Source: Rossellomorea arthrocnemi
GTDB lineage: Bacteria > Bacillota > Bacilli > Bacillales > Bacillaceae_B
Direction: 5' to 3'
NCBI RefSeq assembly: GCF_904424705.1
Contig: NZ_CAJGBF010000020.1
Span: 1 to 63,000, forward strand
DNA length: 63,000 nt
The notes below the pieces were generated by a model. That model saw only the letters and a program-made list of their open reading frames with translations. It ran no database searches and was not told the DNA's origin. Position 1 is the first letter of the stretch; every line of letters begins with the position of its first letter. This document shows, one piece after another, positions 10,480 to 19,289 of the stretch. The translations under genes and the position numbers were made by a program.

Positions 10480-10502
10480 GTCGGTTCACCTCTAGTCATT
10501 TC

Positions 10503-11270
10503 TTAATTGGTCAAGTGGTTGGATGTCATATTCATTAAATTCTTCAGGCTTAATTCAAGACTGTCCAGTGGATTTCCTGAACACTCATCCTGTTCTACCG
10601 CATACCACTGAACACCGTTTTGTTCACCCCAGTTAAGGATTGGAAGAAAATCGATACAGCCTTCACCGATTTCAACAAATTTTTCACATTTATCGGCACT
10701 CATATCCTTAAGGTGCACAATTGGCATGCGTGATGTACATCGCTGGATATAGGTAAGGGGGTCTAAGCCCGCTTTCTTCACCCAATAGGTATCAATTTCC
10801 GGAAAAATGCGGACCCCATCTTCAGGAGCAAGAATATAATCCAGGGCAGTTACACCATCCACCGACGTCATGAATTCGAAATCGTGATTATGATAGCCAA
10901 TATGAAAGCCTAGAGGCGAAGCCTTCCGGGAAATTTGAATCAGTTCTTTCTTCGCCTGAATATACCCTTCAGCATTTCTCATCTTTTCATCTAAATATGG
11001 GCAGATGATATCACTTGTTTCAAAGATCCTGGCTTCCTCGAGCACCTGGTCAAATTCATTCTTTAATCGATCTAGCGGCACATGCATGCCCGCTGTCTCA
11101 AGTCCTGCCTGCTTCATGACACGGGCAATTTCTTGAGCTGAATAACCAAATAAACCATCGATTTGTACAGCTTCCCATCCCATATCTTTTAATTTCCATA
11201 ACACGCCTGGAAAGTCTAAGCTTATTTCGTTTCTTAAGGTGTACAATTGAGCTGCAAACTTATGCTTCAT
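10503..11270 (-). CDS. Sugar phosphate isomerase/epimerase family protein (TIM barrel)
   Basis: A 255-residue AP endonuclease-2-like TIM barrel. Visible features are QLYTLRNE at the start of strand 1, GYHNHDFEF, PEIDTYWVKKAG and HLKDM, which supply the Glu/Asp/His metal ligands shared by IolE, IolI, xylose isomerases and keto-sugar epimerases. It may interconvert ketoses or inososes derived from the imported substrate. IolI (inosose isomerase) is one possibility, but the sequence is also close to the general YcjR-type 3-keto-sugar epimerases, so I leave it unnamed. GGAGAGGG lies just upstream of the ATG. Confidence 0.8.
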   Translation of the reverse strand: MKHKFAAQLYTLRNEISLDFPGVLWKLKDMGWEAVQIDGLFGYSAQEIARVMKQAGLETAGMHVPLDRLKNEFDQVLEEARIFETSDIICPYLDEKMRNAEGYIQAKKELIQISRKASPLGFHIGYHNHDFEFMTSVDGVTALDYILAPEDGVRIFPEIDTYWVKKAGLDPLTYIQRCTSRMPIVHLKDMSADKCEKFVEIGEGCIDFLPILNWGEQNGVQWYAVEQDECSGNPLDSLELSLKNLMNMTSNHLTN

Positions 11271-11303
11271 GGGTTCCCTCTCCTTCCGTCCATGCTTCTT
11301 ACA

Positions 11304-12278
11304 TCAGATGTTTTCCAGCACATCTTCTTTTCCCCTGAGATTTAACCAGTTCATTTCCTTAGAAGTAAGGGTTATCTTAGAACCTTCTATAGAAGATGTC
11401 AGTTCTTCCTTTGTTTGAGGACCGATGATCGCACCCGCTAAGAACGGTTGATTGAGTACATAGGCCAGAGCGATTTGAATAGGAGTACACCCCTTTAACT
11501 CTGCCAGGTTCTGTGCACGCTTGTAGCGTTCCCAGTTCTCTTCATGATAGTAGACTCGCACCATTTCTTCGTTATCTTGAACGTCCGGGGAGAATCGACC
11601 GCTAAAGAATCCCCCTGCTTGAGAAGACCATGAAAAAAGCGGCATCTGCGTTCCGGTATGCCAATCAAGCATGTCATCATTCACTGACACACACCCAGAC
11701 CATCTTGGCTCATTGCACTTTGCCAGGCTCAGATTCGGGCTGTTGAAGGTAAACCCGATCAATCCATGTTCAGCAGCATACTCATTCGCTTCCTGTATGC
11801 GCAGATGGGTCCAATTCGAGGCACCAATCGCATGAATGAGTCCAGCGTTAAGATGTTCATTTAAAGCTTCAATAATCTCGCCCACCTCAACCGTTTCATC
11901 ATCTCGATGCAGCGCATAAAAATCGATGTAATCTGTCCGAAGACGTTCGAGACTTTCCATGAGATCTTTATTTATTGCTTTAGGATGTAAACGCGGACCA
12001 GGTTCCCCATCATCCGGATGGGCACCTTTTGTCATGATAAAGAGCTTATTTCGCTTCCCGCTCTTCTCCAGCCATTCTCCTAATATAGACTCACTTTCAA
12101 TATATTGATGAGCAGTGTCGAACATATTGCCGCCTAAGGCTACATACTCATCCAATATGGAAAAAGCTTGCTCCTTGCTCCCATATTCATATAAGTGAGC
12201 TGTCCCCATTATTAATCGCGAACAGCTTTTCTCCGCATACTTTTGATCAATAACAGCCTTTAATATGTGATAGTTCAC
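11304..12278 (-). CDS. Aldo/keto reductase
   Basis: A 325-residue AKR-family barrel: strand 1 SRLIMGTAHL, then NMFDTAHQY with the catalytic Asp and Tyr, FIMTKGAHPDDGEPGPR with the catalytic Lys, IDFYALHRDDE with the catalytic His, and C-terminal NADP-binding GPQTKEELTSS. I place the start at the GTG at 12278: AAGGGGG lies nine bases upstream, whereas the longer frame from 12323 overlaps the preceding gene and lacks a good site. It may reduce or oxidise a keto-sugar or keto-inositol released from the operon's substrate. The exact substrate is unknown. Confidence 0.85.
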   Translation of the reverse strand: MNYHILKAVIDQKYAEKSCSRLIMGTAHLYEYGSKEQAFSILDEYVALGGNMFDTAHQYIESESILGEWLEKSGKRNKLFIMTKGAHPDDGEPGPRLHPKAINKDLMESLERLRTDYIDFYALHRDDETVEVGEIIEALNEHLNAGLIHAIGASNWTHLRIQEANEYAAEHGLIGFTFNSPNLSLAKCNEPRWSGCVSVNDDMLDWHTGTQMPLFSWSSQAGGFFSGRFSPDVQDNEEMVRVYYHEENWERYKRAQNLAELKGCTPIQIALAYVLNQPFLAGAIIGPQTKEELTSSIEGSKITLTSKEMNWLNLRGKEDVLENI

Positions 12279-12315
12279 GAGGTAGTTCCCCCTTCTAATC
12301 TGGTTACTTTCGAAA

Positions 12316-13569
12316 CTAGTCAAAGTAAATCGGATTACTAATCACAATCGGTTCTTCCGAGTTTACGTCCCATAGCTCGACTCTAATATACTTACTGGAA
12401 CTTGTAATATCGTTAGAATAGTAGACTTTCTTGGAATTAATCATCTCGTTGATAACAGTCCCTTGATCAGTTATCACTCTAATGATCCCTCCAACTTTGT
12501 CTTTAAATTCCACCTCCAATGGAACGTCGTTGAGATTATTTGTCCTTGGGTAACTTTCCCCCATACAAATGTCCATCATTTTGATATCAATCCAAGGAGA
12601 TTCAGGCGTCCTCGTTACACACGCCTTTCCTGACTTCATGGCCTCCACTAACTTACCAGGGCTATGACGCCAGGCATTTAACCAAGTCGTAGGGACACCA
12701 TATTTTATCCTCTCATGTTCCCGGTGCGTATCACTTCCCCCTATCGCCACCACCCTTTTACCTTGTTTCAGCTGGGAATCCCACCAATCTAATGTTTTTT
12801 GATTCGCTTCACTCCAAGGACCATTCCAGATTTCTACCATACTTATATCAAACTGTTCCAATCCCCACTCCCAAGGGCAATACTGACAATGGGGATGATT
12901 AATGGAGTAAAGGGAACCGTTCTCTATTCCTTCATCCATTTTCTCCTGTACATCCTCCTTTGAACGGCAACGGAAATCCCGGAAAGGCTGATGCACACCA
13001 TAAAAGTTGGCATGACCTTTATTCGTCGTCAGTTCAACCCCGGGGATAATCGCGATATCTTCCACCACCGGGTACTGAATATTCTGACTAAATGTATTAT
13101 GATCCGTTAAAGCAAGATAGTCTAAACCTGCAGACCTGATATTTTCGACTACTTCAGAAACCGTATAGGCCCCATCACTATGATTGGTATGGAGATGCAA
13201 ATCTCCTTTATACCATCTCCTCTTACTGCGGATACAAGTCACGTTGACTGAGACTGTACATTTGTTGGGAACCCGATAGGCATTTAAGATGACACCCCAC
13301 CTGCCTTCAGGTAATTCCCCTAGGTTATAGCCTGGAGTCGCACGATCTTCACGCAAGAAAATTTCCTTTCGTGCCCCGCCGCTCCATCCTCTAAACCCAT
13401 TTGGATCTTCAACTCCCAAATCGATGACATTGGTTTCTCTATCGGTAAAGTCCAACTCAATCTTGACTTCCTCAACATCATCGGCAATCGTAAAGGGCAA
13501 AGTAATATATTCACCTTGACTGGAATGATCGATAGTTTTATTCAGCTTCATTGTTTCATTCATACTCAA
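12316..13569 (-). CDS. CehA/McbA-type PHP-domain metallohydrolase
   Basis: A 417-residue protein. The N-terminal region (about 1-110) looks like a beta-sandwich; then comes a PHP domain beginning WYKGDLHLHTNHSDG, with the metal-binding H-x-H, followed by YLALTDHNTF, IPGVELTT, YSINHPHCQY and GGSDTH. PHP proteins of the CehA/McbA group hydrolyse phosphodiesters, phosphates or carboxyl esters. In this operon it might cleave a phosphate or ester bond of an inositol-containing compound; that is inference. The start is a TTG at 13569 with GGAGGG eight bases upstream, and it overlaps the stop of the upstream permease gene, so the two are coupled. There is no signal peptide, so it acts in the cytoplasm. 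Confidence 0.82.
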   Translation of the reverse strand: MSMNETMKLNKTIDHSSQGEYITLPFTIADDVEEVKIELDFTDRETNVIDLGVEDPNGFRGWSGGARKEIFLREDRATPGYNLGELPEGRWGVILNAYRVPNKCTVSVNVTCIRSKRRWYKGDLHLHTNHSDGAYTVSEVVENIRSAGLDYLALTDHNTFSQNIQYPVVEDIAIIPGVELTTNKGHANFYGVHQPFRDFRCRSKEDVQEKMDEGIENGSLYSINHPHCQYCPWEWGLEQFDISMVEIWNGPWSEANQKTLDWWDSQLKQGKRVVAIGGSDTHREHERIKYGVPTTWLNAWRHSPGKLVEAMKSGKACVTRTPESPWIDIKMMDICMGESYPRTNNLNDVPLEVEFKDKVGGIIRVITDQGTVINEMINSKKVYYSNDITSSSKYIRVELWDVNSEEPIVISNPIYFD

Positions 13570-14423
13570 GTCTCTTTCCCTCCTGATCCCAAGCCACCTA
13601 ACCCTTGTTCAAATAACGGCTGAAGTATAAAGTACAAGATGATCATTGGAAGTGCTGCCGTCGTTGCTCCAGCCATAATTAACGGCCAATCGATATTGTA
13701 TTGGCCTTGAAATGCCTTTAAAGCAATTTGGATTGTATACATTTCCTGGGACCTGGCGATCGTTAACGGCCATAGATATTCGTTCCAGTGACTTAGGAAG
13801 CTGAAAATCGTGACCAATGCAATCGCAGGTTTATTCAACGGAAGAATGATTTTCCAATAAATTTGAAATTTAGAACAACCATCAATGGTAGCCTGCTCAT
13901 CCAATTCCCGGGGAATCGCCAGGAAATTCTGTCTCATAAGGAAAATGGCAAACCCTGTCACCGCGAAAGGGAGAATAAGCCCGGCATATGAATCCAACAA
14001 TCCATCAGGACCCGCAAACGGAACATTTTTCATCATGAAGAACAATGGAACCACCATCAGTCCTGTGGGGATCATCATCGTTGCCAGTACTAGCATAAAC
14101 AATCTGTCCCTACCCGGAAAACGAAGGCGGGCAAAGGCAAATGCAGCCAAAGATGAAAGAAATACATTTATTAGAGTGGCAATCACAGCCACAACAAAAC
14201 TGTTAAAAAAGGCCCTTGGTAAATTGGTTTCCTGCCAAATTCTCAAGAAATTTTCCCAATAAAACTCGGTAGGAATAATCTTAGGGGGCCAGGACATCAC
14301 TTCCCCCTGTGTTTTAACAGATGTCATAAACATCCATATATATGGACCTAAAAAGATCAGTAAGACAATCGTGAGCAAAACGTACAATAAGACATTTCGG
14401 ATCATATTCGACTTTTTCATCAT
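13566..14423 (-). CDS. Carbohydrate ABC transporter permease, MalG type
   Basis: A 285-residue inner-membrane subunit with about six membrane segments. The EAA loop of the CUT1 family is present as ELDEQATIDGCSKFQIYWKIILPLNKPA. It pairs with the MalF-type permease directly upstream, whose stop codon it overlaps, to form the importer channel. No ATP-binding subunit is encoded in the operon, so a shared MsmX-type ATPase elsewhere in the chromosome probably drives it; this is known for several Bacillus CUT1 importers. Location in the inositol operon implies import of an inositol-containing or inositol-like compound. Confidence 0.93.
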   Translation of the reverse strand: MMKKSNMIRNVLLYVLLTIVLLIFLGPYIWMFMTSVKTQGEVMSWPPKIIPTEFYWENFLRIWQETNLPRAFFNSFVVAVIATLINVFLSSLAAFAFARLRFPGRDRLFMLVLATMMIPTGLMVVPLFFMMKNVPFAGPDGLLDSYAGLILPFAVTGFAIFLMRQNFLAIPRELDEQATIDGCSKFQIYWKIILPLNKPAIALVTIFSFLSHWNEYLWPLTIARSQEMYTIQIALKAFQGQYNIDWPLIMAGATTAALPMIILYFILQPLFEQGLGGLGSGGKET

Positions 14424-15346
14424 TTATTATCCTTTCCGGATGATAGTCTTAATTGAAGCCATGTAACGCCCAATAAGAATGGGAATAATACGAACGATAA
14501 GGCTGCACCATATCCGACATAGTTAAACTCAAAGGATTGCTGCCAAATATGTTTAATGACCACCATCGTACTATCCATAGGCCCACCATTTGTCAGGATG
14601 TCTACAACCGCTACAACCTGAAAGGATCCAATAACAGACATGACCATACAGTAGACTAAGATATGCATGATGGATGGCAGTGTAATGTGAACAAATTGCT
14701 TCCAAGAATTTGCCCCATCCATGCGGGCTGCTTCATATAACGATTGAGGAACCGCTTGAAGGGCTGCAAGGAATATAGGGATATTATAGGCTGTCCCTCT
14801 CCATGCACCAATGAGGATCAGAATAATCATGGCTGTTGTAGGTTGTAACAGCCATGCAGGGGGAGACTCTACTCCTGCAACTTTTAATATGTAATTTAAT
14901 ATTCCAAGGTTATGATCGAATACCCACAAGAAGATCATGGCTGTAATAACTTCAGATGTAATCGTAGGCAAGAAATAAAACACTTTAAAAAATCGGATCC
15001 CTTTTAGCTTTCGGTTCAATAAAACGGCTACTGCTATGGCACCGCTTAATCCAATTGCCATTGAACCGGCGGTATATATCAATGTGTTTCCAATACTTTT
15101 GATAAATAACGCATCCTGAAACATACGAATATAATTTTCCACCCCATTAAATATGGCGGGATTCGGCAATCTATACTCGTGAAAACTTAACCAAATCAAA
15201 TAGATGATGGGTACAATCGAAAACAAAGTTAAAAACGTCAAGGCAGGTAAAACAAATAGATAAGAGCCGATATGGTCCTTAAGCTTATGCATATCTCTTT
15301 TTGGTTTCATGACCGATTTGTATTCATGAACAGTCTCTGTTTTCAT
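14420..15346 (-). CDS. Carbohydrate ABC transporter permease, MalF type
   Basis: About 308 residues with six predicted membrane helices and the EAA motif LYEAARMDGANSWKQFVHITLPS, which contacts the ATPase. I use the ATG at 15346 because AGGGAG lies eight bases upstream; the GTG at 15355 is too close to that site. It partners the MalG-type permease (its stop overlaps the next start) and the lipoprotein encoded upstream. Membership of the CUT1 family, which usually takes up oligosaccharides, glycosides and glycerol-phosphate-type compounds, suggests the substrate may be larger than free inositol. Confidence 0.92.
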   Translation of the reverse strand: MKTETVHEYKSVMKPKRDMHKLKDHIGSYLFVLPALTFLTLFSIVPIIYLIWLSFHEYRLPNPAIFNGVENYIRMFQDALFIKSIGNTLIYTAGSMAIGLSGAIAVAVLLNRKLKGIRFFKVFYFLPTITSEVITAMIFLWVFDHNLGILNYILKVAGVESPPAWLLQPTTAMIILILIGAWRGTAYNIPIFLAALQAVPQSLYEAARMDGANSWKQFVHITLPSIMHILVYCMVMSVIGSFQVVAVVDILTNGGPMDSTMVVIKHIWQQSFEFNYVGYGAALSFVLFPFLLGVTWLQLRLSSGKDNK

Positions 15347-15364
15347 CCTTTTCACTCCCTTATA

Positions 15365-15399
15365 AGGAAAAGGTATGTTTCCAGCACATACCTTTTCCT
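15365..15399 (-). terminator. Intercistronic hairpin between binding protein and permease genes
   Basis: AGGAAAAGGTATGT at 15365-15378 pairs perfectly with 15386-15399 around a seven-base loop. No T-tract follows on the minus strand. Such hairpins commonly protect the binding-protein message or partly terminate transcription, so that more binding protein than permease is made. Confidence 0.6.
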
Positions 15400-15420
15400 A
15401 CTCACCCTTTGCTAACCAAT

Positions 15421-16737
15421 TTAATTCGAATCTTCGATCTCTCTTTCAGCGATTTTCTGGGCTTTATCTAATTCCTTCTGTGCATCCGCACCGTCGAATA
15501 CAGCACGCAATGCTTTGCCCCAAGCATCGTTTGCTTCCGGGAACGCTTCAAGTTTATATGGTTGGGCATATTGCAATGTTTCAATATATGGCTTCAGTAA
15601 TGGATCATTATAAAACTCATCCTCATACAAATCTGTTTTCACCGGATGACGACCTTCCTCTTTTGCTAAACGAATTCCATATTTATCTGAAATGAACCAT
15701 TTCATTAATTCAAACGAAGCTACCTTATTCTTAGATCCCTTCGGCACAAACAAGCTTCCTCCACCAAGAACAGATCCTTTATCAGCACCTGGTAAAGGAG
15801 CCGTTGCCAAATCTTTGTAGGCATCCGGGAATTCATTTTTGATTCTGGCTATATCCCACGGACCTGAAATAAAGGAGACAGCTCTTCCTGTTCCGAACAT
15901 AGCGACAGGATGGTCTGTTTGACGCTGTTGAGGTGGTGGAACAGGAGATGATTTATCCACGGTAGCCAGGCCAGTATATTTCTTCATCGTCTCCACAACC
16001 GTAGGATCGTTCAAGTTCGCAGTCACTTCATCCCCATTGAACTTCAAGTTATTTGATCCTTCCGCTATAACATTTCCAAAGAAACTCCAACCACTGGCAC
16101 TCGTGACAATTCCATATCGGGAACCATCTTTTTTCGTTAACTTCTTCGATACATCAACTAATTCATCTAACGTTTTGGGTGGTGCTGTAATCCCGTTTTC
16201 TTCAAAAACTTTCTTATTATAAAGGTAGATGGTTGTATTTACATCGATGGGCACTCCGTACTTAACACCTTTCCATTCTGTATCCTGGATCCCACCTGGA
16301 ACAATTTGATCCTCTGCTCCCCATTCTTCCCATAAATCATCAAGCGGCTCAGCCAGCCCTTGAGCTCCCATCGCAAAAGCATGAGCGTGTGCCATATCCG
16401 GAACAGCACCACTAGATACCGCCAGCTTTACTTTATTACTCATATCTCCCCATTCAATCCCAACGGTTTTAATCGAGATATTAGGGTAAACTTCTTTAAA
16501 TTCATTAATAGCGTCTTTGATTGGATCTGTGTTCGCATAGTCAGCTGCCAACCAAATTTCTAAGTCCGTCTTTGGTAAGTCTGCTACCTTTTCATTGAAA
16601 GCCGGCAGACCTTCTGCAACAAGGTCACGATCAGGCGGATTAACAGTCATTTTTTCTTCTGAAGAACTTCCAGTTTTCGATTGACATCCAGCTAGCACTA
16701 ATAAAGTGACAACTACACATAACAATACTTTTTTCAT
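15421..16737 (-). CDS. ABC transporter sugar-binding lipoprotein
   Basis: A 438-residue extracellular solute-binding protein of the CUT1/MalE type. The N-terminus MKKVLLCVVVTLLVLAGC is a lipoprotein signal with the lipobox LAGC and lipid-modified C18. The mature part has the family pattern DLEIWLAADYANTDPIKDAINEF at its start and a helix-rich C-terminus. I chose the ATG at 16737, which has AAGGGGGAG seven to eight bases upstream, over the longer frame from 16764. It delivers substrate to the two permeases encoded next. A cre-like box lies 28 bases upstream of the start, suggesting carbon catabolite control within the operon. Ligand unknown. Confidence 0.92.
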   Translation of the reverse strand: MKKVLLCVVVTLLVLAGCQSKTGSSSEEKMTVNPPDRDLVAEGLPAFNEKVADLPKTDLEIWLAADYANTDPIKDAINEFKEVYPNISIKTVGIEWGDMSNKVKLAVSSGAVPDMAHAHAFAMGAQGLAEPLDDLWEEWGAEDQIVPGGIQDTEWKGVKYGVPIDVNTTIYLYNKKVFEENGITAPPKTLDELVDVSKKLTKKDGSRYGIVTSASGWSFFGNVIAEGSNNLKFNGDEVTANLNDPTVVETMKKYTGLATVDKSSPVPPPQQRQTDHPVAMFGTGRAVSFISGPWDIARIKNEFPDAYKDLATAPLPGADKGSVLGGGSLFVPKGSKNKVASFELMKWFISDKYGIRLAKEEGRHPVKTDLYEDEFYNDPLLKPYIETLQYAQPYKLEAFPEANDAWGKALRAVFDGADAQKELDKAQKIAEREIEDSN

Positions 16738-16764
16738 TGTTCTCCCCCTTGTCCTATCAACCAA

Positions 16765-16778
16765 TTTAAACGCTTACA
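16765..16778 (-). promoter_or_regulatory. cre-like catabolite control site
   Basis: On the minus strand TGTAAGCGTTTAAA matches the cre consensus TGWAANCGNTNWCA except at one position. It sits between the LacI gene and the binding-protein gene. CcpA bound here could act as a roadblock to transcription coming from the promoter upstream of lacI. Confidence 0.5.
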
Positions 16779-16823
16779 TTTTTTTGAATCTTTTGGAATA
16801 TACCCCTTTTCCGGCCCTTTCTC

Positions 16824-17870
16824 CTATCTCCCCCTTTCAAGTGTCTGTTGAAATTTTTCACTGACTCCCATGCATGAATCTCTTTTCACAAGCTTGGCTG
16901 GAATCATCTTATTCTTAGGTGCTAACTCATGGCTGAGCGTACTTATTAATATATTTGCTGCTTCTTCCCCCAATTTTTCTGGTTGTAATTCCATGCTGGT
17001 TAATTTAGGGGTAATCTCGTGTGCGAGTGTCTCATTATTACTTAACGCAACCAAGGACACATCATTCGGAATATCAATTCCCATCTCTCTTGCTGCTCTA
17101 ATGACACCCAGTGCCACTCGATCGGTATCGGCAATGATGGCCGTGTATTTTTTCTTTCTATAGTTTTCTAGTAAACTCGTATATCCATATTGAGATCCAT
17201 CTTTACATCGTGAAGGATCATAATAGATGACATCCTCTTCCATAAACGGTAAAGCATAATTATCATAGGCCTGTTTTAAGCCAGATTTACGATCCTCAGC
17301 AACGGTCATATGTAAAGAGGCATTTAAGAATAGGATCTCCTTGTGACCAAGTCCAATTAAATACTCCCCTACCTCCTTCACCATTTCTGTGTTGTTATTA
17401 TCCACATATTTCGAATCCCCATTTCGATCATTGGGTCTTCCAATAATGACAAAAGGTGTTTTAGAACCTTTATACTTCAGGATTCTCTGGTCTTCATCCA
17501 GTGGATTCAAGAGGATGACACCATCAACAGGATCATTGGAGACGAAGTTCATTTCGTCCTTTTCCGCTATTCGATCTAACAGAACCCGATAGCCATTTTC
17601 TGAACATTTCTTCACGACACTATTGATAATTTTGGTTTCAAAGCTACTAAGCTCATACTCTGCGTAAGTAGGCATTTTAAGACCAATAATCATAGTTTTT
17701 TTCGTGGCTAAGCTGCGAGCCATATGATTCGGAACATAATTCAAACGATTCGCAACCTCCATCACCCGATTGGTCACTTCAGCACTAATCGGACGCTTTT
17801 TACTAAACACGTTAGAAACGGTGCTTTTAGAAACACCTGCTTCTCTTGCTACATCACCGATGGTTGTCAT
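16824..17870 (-). CDS. LacI-family transcriptional regulator
   Basis: A 348-residue repressor: helix-turn-helix at the N-terminus (TIGDVAREAGVSKSTVSNVF), hinge helix (RLNYVPNHMARSLATKKT), and a periplasmic-binding-protein-like effector domain. B. subtilis controls its iol genes with the DeoR-type IolR, so a LacI-type regulator is a different arrangement here. Two identical 18-bp sites containing AACCGGTT lie upstream, one overlapping a promoter and one just after a perfect promoter, which points to autorepression together with the downstream operon. The 86-base gap to the binding-protein gene holds no terminator, so read-through is likely. The inducer is presumably the imported substrate or an intermediate. 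Confidence 0.9.
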   Translation of the reverse strand: MTTIGDVAREAGVSKSTVSNVFSKKRPISAEVTNRVMEVANRLNYVPNHMARSLATKKTMIIGLKMPTYAEYELSSFETKIINSVVKKCSENGYRVLLDRIAEKDEMNFVSNDPVDGVILLNPLDEDQRILKYKGSKTPFVIIGRPNDRNGDSKYVDNNNTEMVKEVGEYLIGLGHKEILFLNASLHMTVAEDRKSGLKQAYDNYALPFMEEDVIYYDPSRCKDGSQYGYTSLLENYRKKKYTAIIADTDRVALGVIRAAREMGIDIPNDVSLVALSNNETLAHEITPKLTSMELQPEKLGEEAANILISTLSHELAPKNKMIPAKLVKRDSCMGVSEKFQQTLERGR

Positions 17871-17885
17871 ACAATTCTCCCTTTT

Positions 17886-17903
17886 ATCGAACCGGTTTCA
17901 TTA
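17886..17903. promoter_or_regulatory. LacI-type operator, copy proximal to lacI
   Basis: ATCGAACCGGTTTCATTA, with the palindromic core AACCGGTT, is present here and again, identical over 18 bases, at 17981-17998. This copy overlaps the -10 region of a minus-strand promoter. Confidence 0.75.
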
Positions 17904-17928
17904 TTTGTAAAAAAAATACTCCTAACAA
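17900..17928 (-). promoter_or_regulatory. Possible proximal lacI promoter
   Basis: On the minus strand, TTGTTA (17923-17928) and AATAAT (17900-17905) are separated by 17 bases. The proximal operator overlaps the -10 box. It is weaker than the upstream promoter and may be secondary. Confidence 0.4.
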
Positions 17929-17980
17929 TCACTCATTATGTTTAAAAATGAGTTAATATGAGGGATTCTCAATAAAACTC

Positions 17981-17998
17981 ATCGAACCGGTTTCATTA
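17981..17998. promoter_or_regulatory. LacI-type operator, distal copy at the main promoter
   Basis: Identical over 18 bases to the site at 17886-17903 and in the same orientation, with a 95-base offset. It lies about four bases beyond the predicted start of transcription of the perfect promoter at 18009-18037, so a bound repressor would block it. Two sites at this spacing would allow DNA looping. Confidence 0.78.
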
Positions 17999-18008
17999 AT
18001 ATGGGTTC

Positions 18009-18037
18009 ATTATAGTTAATTAATTTAAATATGTCAA
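18009..18037 (-). promoter_or_regulatory. Consensus sigma-A promoter of the lacI-iol operon
   Basis: On the minus strand TTGACA (18032-18037) and TATAAT (18009-18014) are separated by exactly 17 bases, a perfect match to the sigma-A consensus. The region is very AT-rich. Such an intrinsically strong promoter needs tight repression, which the overlapping downstream operator would provide. The remaining non-coding stretch up to 18183 shows only AT-rich sequence. Confidence 0.85.
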
Positions 18038-18183
18038 TATTCAGAAAATAGTTTTTTCAAAAGAATTCCTTCTTTTCTTGCCTACATTATAAAACATATT
18101 TCAACAAAAAAACTTGGGAAAATTTCCGCAAAAAAAAGATCAACCACTTTATTTCTAAATGATCGATCGTACAAACTCATACT

Positions 18184-19056
18184 TTATTCGTTGTCATAAG
18201 ATGAAACCAATCCGATTGCCCCTGCCAAACCGGCATTGTCACCCAGATTAGGGGGAACAATATACTCTTCTATTCTCTCCATTATTTGTTCATGTTGTAT
18301 ATAATTCCCCAAGTTCGATTGTACATGAGTATGTATGAGCGGAAACAGCTGTTCCTGCTTCATTACCCCTCCTCCAACAATGACCCTTTTTGGAGATAAA
18401 ATAAGAATATATTGAGTGATCGCTTGGGCAAGGTAGTAGGCTTCCATCTCCCATACCTTTTTCTCATTACTTAATTCATATGCTTTCTTTCCCCACCGTT
18501 TCTCAATGGCAGGGCCAGCTGCCAGTCCTTCAAGACAATCACCATGGTACGAACAGTTTCCTTGATAGGAGTCATCGCCGTGTCGCCGGACAAGAATATG
18601 CCCCATTTCAGGATGAGTTAACCCATGGACAAGTTTACCTTCCACCAATGCCCCTACACCAATCCCCGTACCAACAGTGATATAAAGACAACTATCGTGT
18701 CCTTTCGCAGCTCCCCAAAGACTTTCCCCCAAAGCAGCAGCATTTACATCCGTGTCAAAACCAATCGGAATAGAGTAGTGCTTCTTAAGGTCACCAATCA
18801 GATTCACATGATTCCAGTGCCTTTTCGGTGTACTGGTTATGTAGCCGTAGGTAGGGCTTGAACGATCAAGATCAACCGGTCCGAATGAACCTACACCTAA
18901 TGCACTAATCTTCTTATTATGAAAAAAGGAATGGACCTGCTCCAACGTTTCATCAGGAGTAGTTGTTGGAATGGTTACACGTTCGAATATATTTCCATCC
19001 TTATCACCTATCCCACAAACAAACTTGGTTCCTCCTGCTTCAATTGCTCCTATCAT
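18184..19056 (-). CDS. ROK-family sugar kinase, probably fructokinase/mannokinase
   Basis: A 290-residue ROK protein. The ATP-binding motif GAIEAGGTKFVCGIG opens the protein; GFDTDVNAAALGE contains the catalytic Asp; and GHILVRRHGDDSYQGNCSYHGDCLEGLA holds the His and three Cys residues that bind structural zinc in bacterial fructokinases (GmuE/ScrK type). AAGGAG lies nine bases before the ATG. It phosphorylates free fructose or mannose with ATP in the cytoplasm. It sits beside manP/manR-like genes, and such kinases accompany mannan and mannose use in B. subtilis. It could phosphorylate free hexose released by the neighbouring mannosidases. Confidence 0.85.
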   Translation of the reverse strand: MIGAIEAGGTKFVCGIGDKDGNIFERVTIPTTTPDETLEQVHSFFHNKKISALGVGSFGPVDLDRSSPTYGYITSTPKRHWNHVNLIGDLKKHYSIPIGFDTDVNAAALGESLWGAAKGHDSCLYITVGTGIGVGALVEGKLVHGLTHPEMGHILVRRHGDDSYQGNCSYHGDCLEGLAAGPAIEKRWGKKAYELSNEKKVWEMEAYYLAQAITQYILILSPKRVIVGGGVMKQEQLFPLIHTHVQSNLGNYIQHEQIMERIEEYIVPPNLGDNAGLAGAIGLVSSYDNE

Positions 19057-19289
19057 CCTTTGTTGCTCCTTTCCATATCACTCTTATTACATTCTAGTCC
19101 TACAGACTTCCGAAAACCCTTACAATTACTATAATCGAAGTTTCCAAAGATAGAAAGGTTGTCTTTCCGACTCGTCTGGTTTCGCTACTTGAAACAACCT
19201 TTGATGAATAGTTTTCATAGAGCTTACAATCTTATAAGCTATCTTTCTTTAGACACCTAATAATTCCTGCATTCTCTAAAACAAGAAAA

